Part shown: positions 5,425-5,450 of the stretch, one piece after another
Layout: each line of letters begins with the position of its first letter
Numbering within the stretch: the stretch's first letter is position 1
Assembly: GCA_029879665.1 (NCBI GenBank)
Contig: JAOUPW010000166.1
Coordinates: forward strand, 1-5,450
Reading direction: 5' to 3'
DNA: 5,450 bases
Source: Rhodospirillales bacterium
GTDB lineage: Bacteria; Pseudomonadota; Alphaproteobacteria; Rhodospirillales; JAOUPW01
Made by a program: the position numbers and the translations under genes
The notes under the pieces: model-generated
Seen by the model: the letters and a program-made list of their open reading frames with translations, nothing else
Database searches by the model: none
What the model was told of the DNA's origin: nothing

Positions 5425-5450
5425 GCGAGGGATTGCGTGCAGCTCGGGGA

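Noticed and set aside
5421..5430. Palindrome CCTCGCGAGG over the PEBP ribosome site
   Set aside because: As RNA it leaves only three pairs once a loop is allowed, so sequestration of the ribosome site is not convincing; chance is enough to explain it.

Overview
The window is compact, GC-rich bacterial DNA. It holds six complete protein genes and the 3' end of a seventh, with almost no spare sequence. Codon use is strongly biased to C/G at third positions, and the enzyme mix (two LinB-type haloalkane dehalogenases, a divergent SDR, selD, a 2-hydroxyacid dehydrogenase, a YbhB-type PEBP protein) fits a proteobacterium, perhaps an environmental alphaproteobacterium. That placement is inference from gene content and composition only. 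I see no tRNA, rRNA, CRISPR array, insertion sequence or phage gene, and no gene-free stretch longer than about 115 bases.

Layout. Positions 2-151 (+) are the last 49 codons of a membrane protein. After 24 bases and a clear GGAGG comes a short-chain dehydrogenase/reductase (176-970, +) whose catalytic Tyr-x3-Lys is replaced by Ser-x3-Arg. It is followed closely by selD (about 984-2060, +), a complete selenophosphate synthase. These three probably form one operon read from left of the window. selD runs into a convergent pair on the minus strand, its last 11 bases overlapping the end of the pair's second gene. The pair encodes tandem haloalkane-dehalogenase-like proteins of nearly equal length (299 and 298 aa) joined by an ATGA overlap. 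The downstream copy (2050-2946) has the full subfamily-II catalytic set. The upstream copy (2943-3842) has Gln where the catalytic Glu should be.

A 115-base AT-richer intergenic region (3843-3957) separates the pair from a divergent D-2-hydroxyacid dehydrogenase (3958-4911, +). It contains overlapping back-to-back promoter candidates built around a 7-bp inverted repeat. The right end carries a YbhB/YbcL-type PEBP gene (4918-5412, -), convergent with the dehydrogenase and only 6 bases from it.

How the parts may work together. The first operon supplies activated selenium through SelD, but no selA, selB, selU or selenoprotein is visible here, so the selenium end product cannot be named. The dehalogenase pair and the divergent dehydrogenase share one small control region and may be co-regulated, for example in handling halogenated or hydroxy-acid compounds; this is conjecture. 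I found no wholly new multi-gene system. The best leads are the intact/altered dehalogenase pair, the symmetric divergent promoter, and the non-canonical SDR next to selD.
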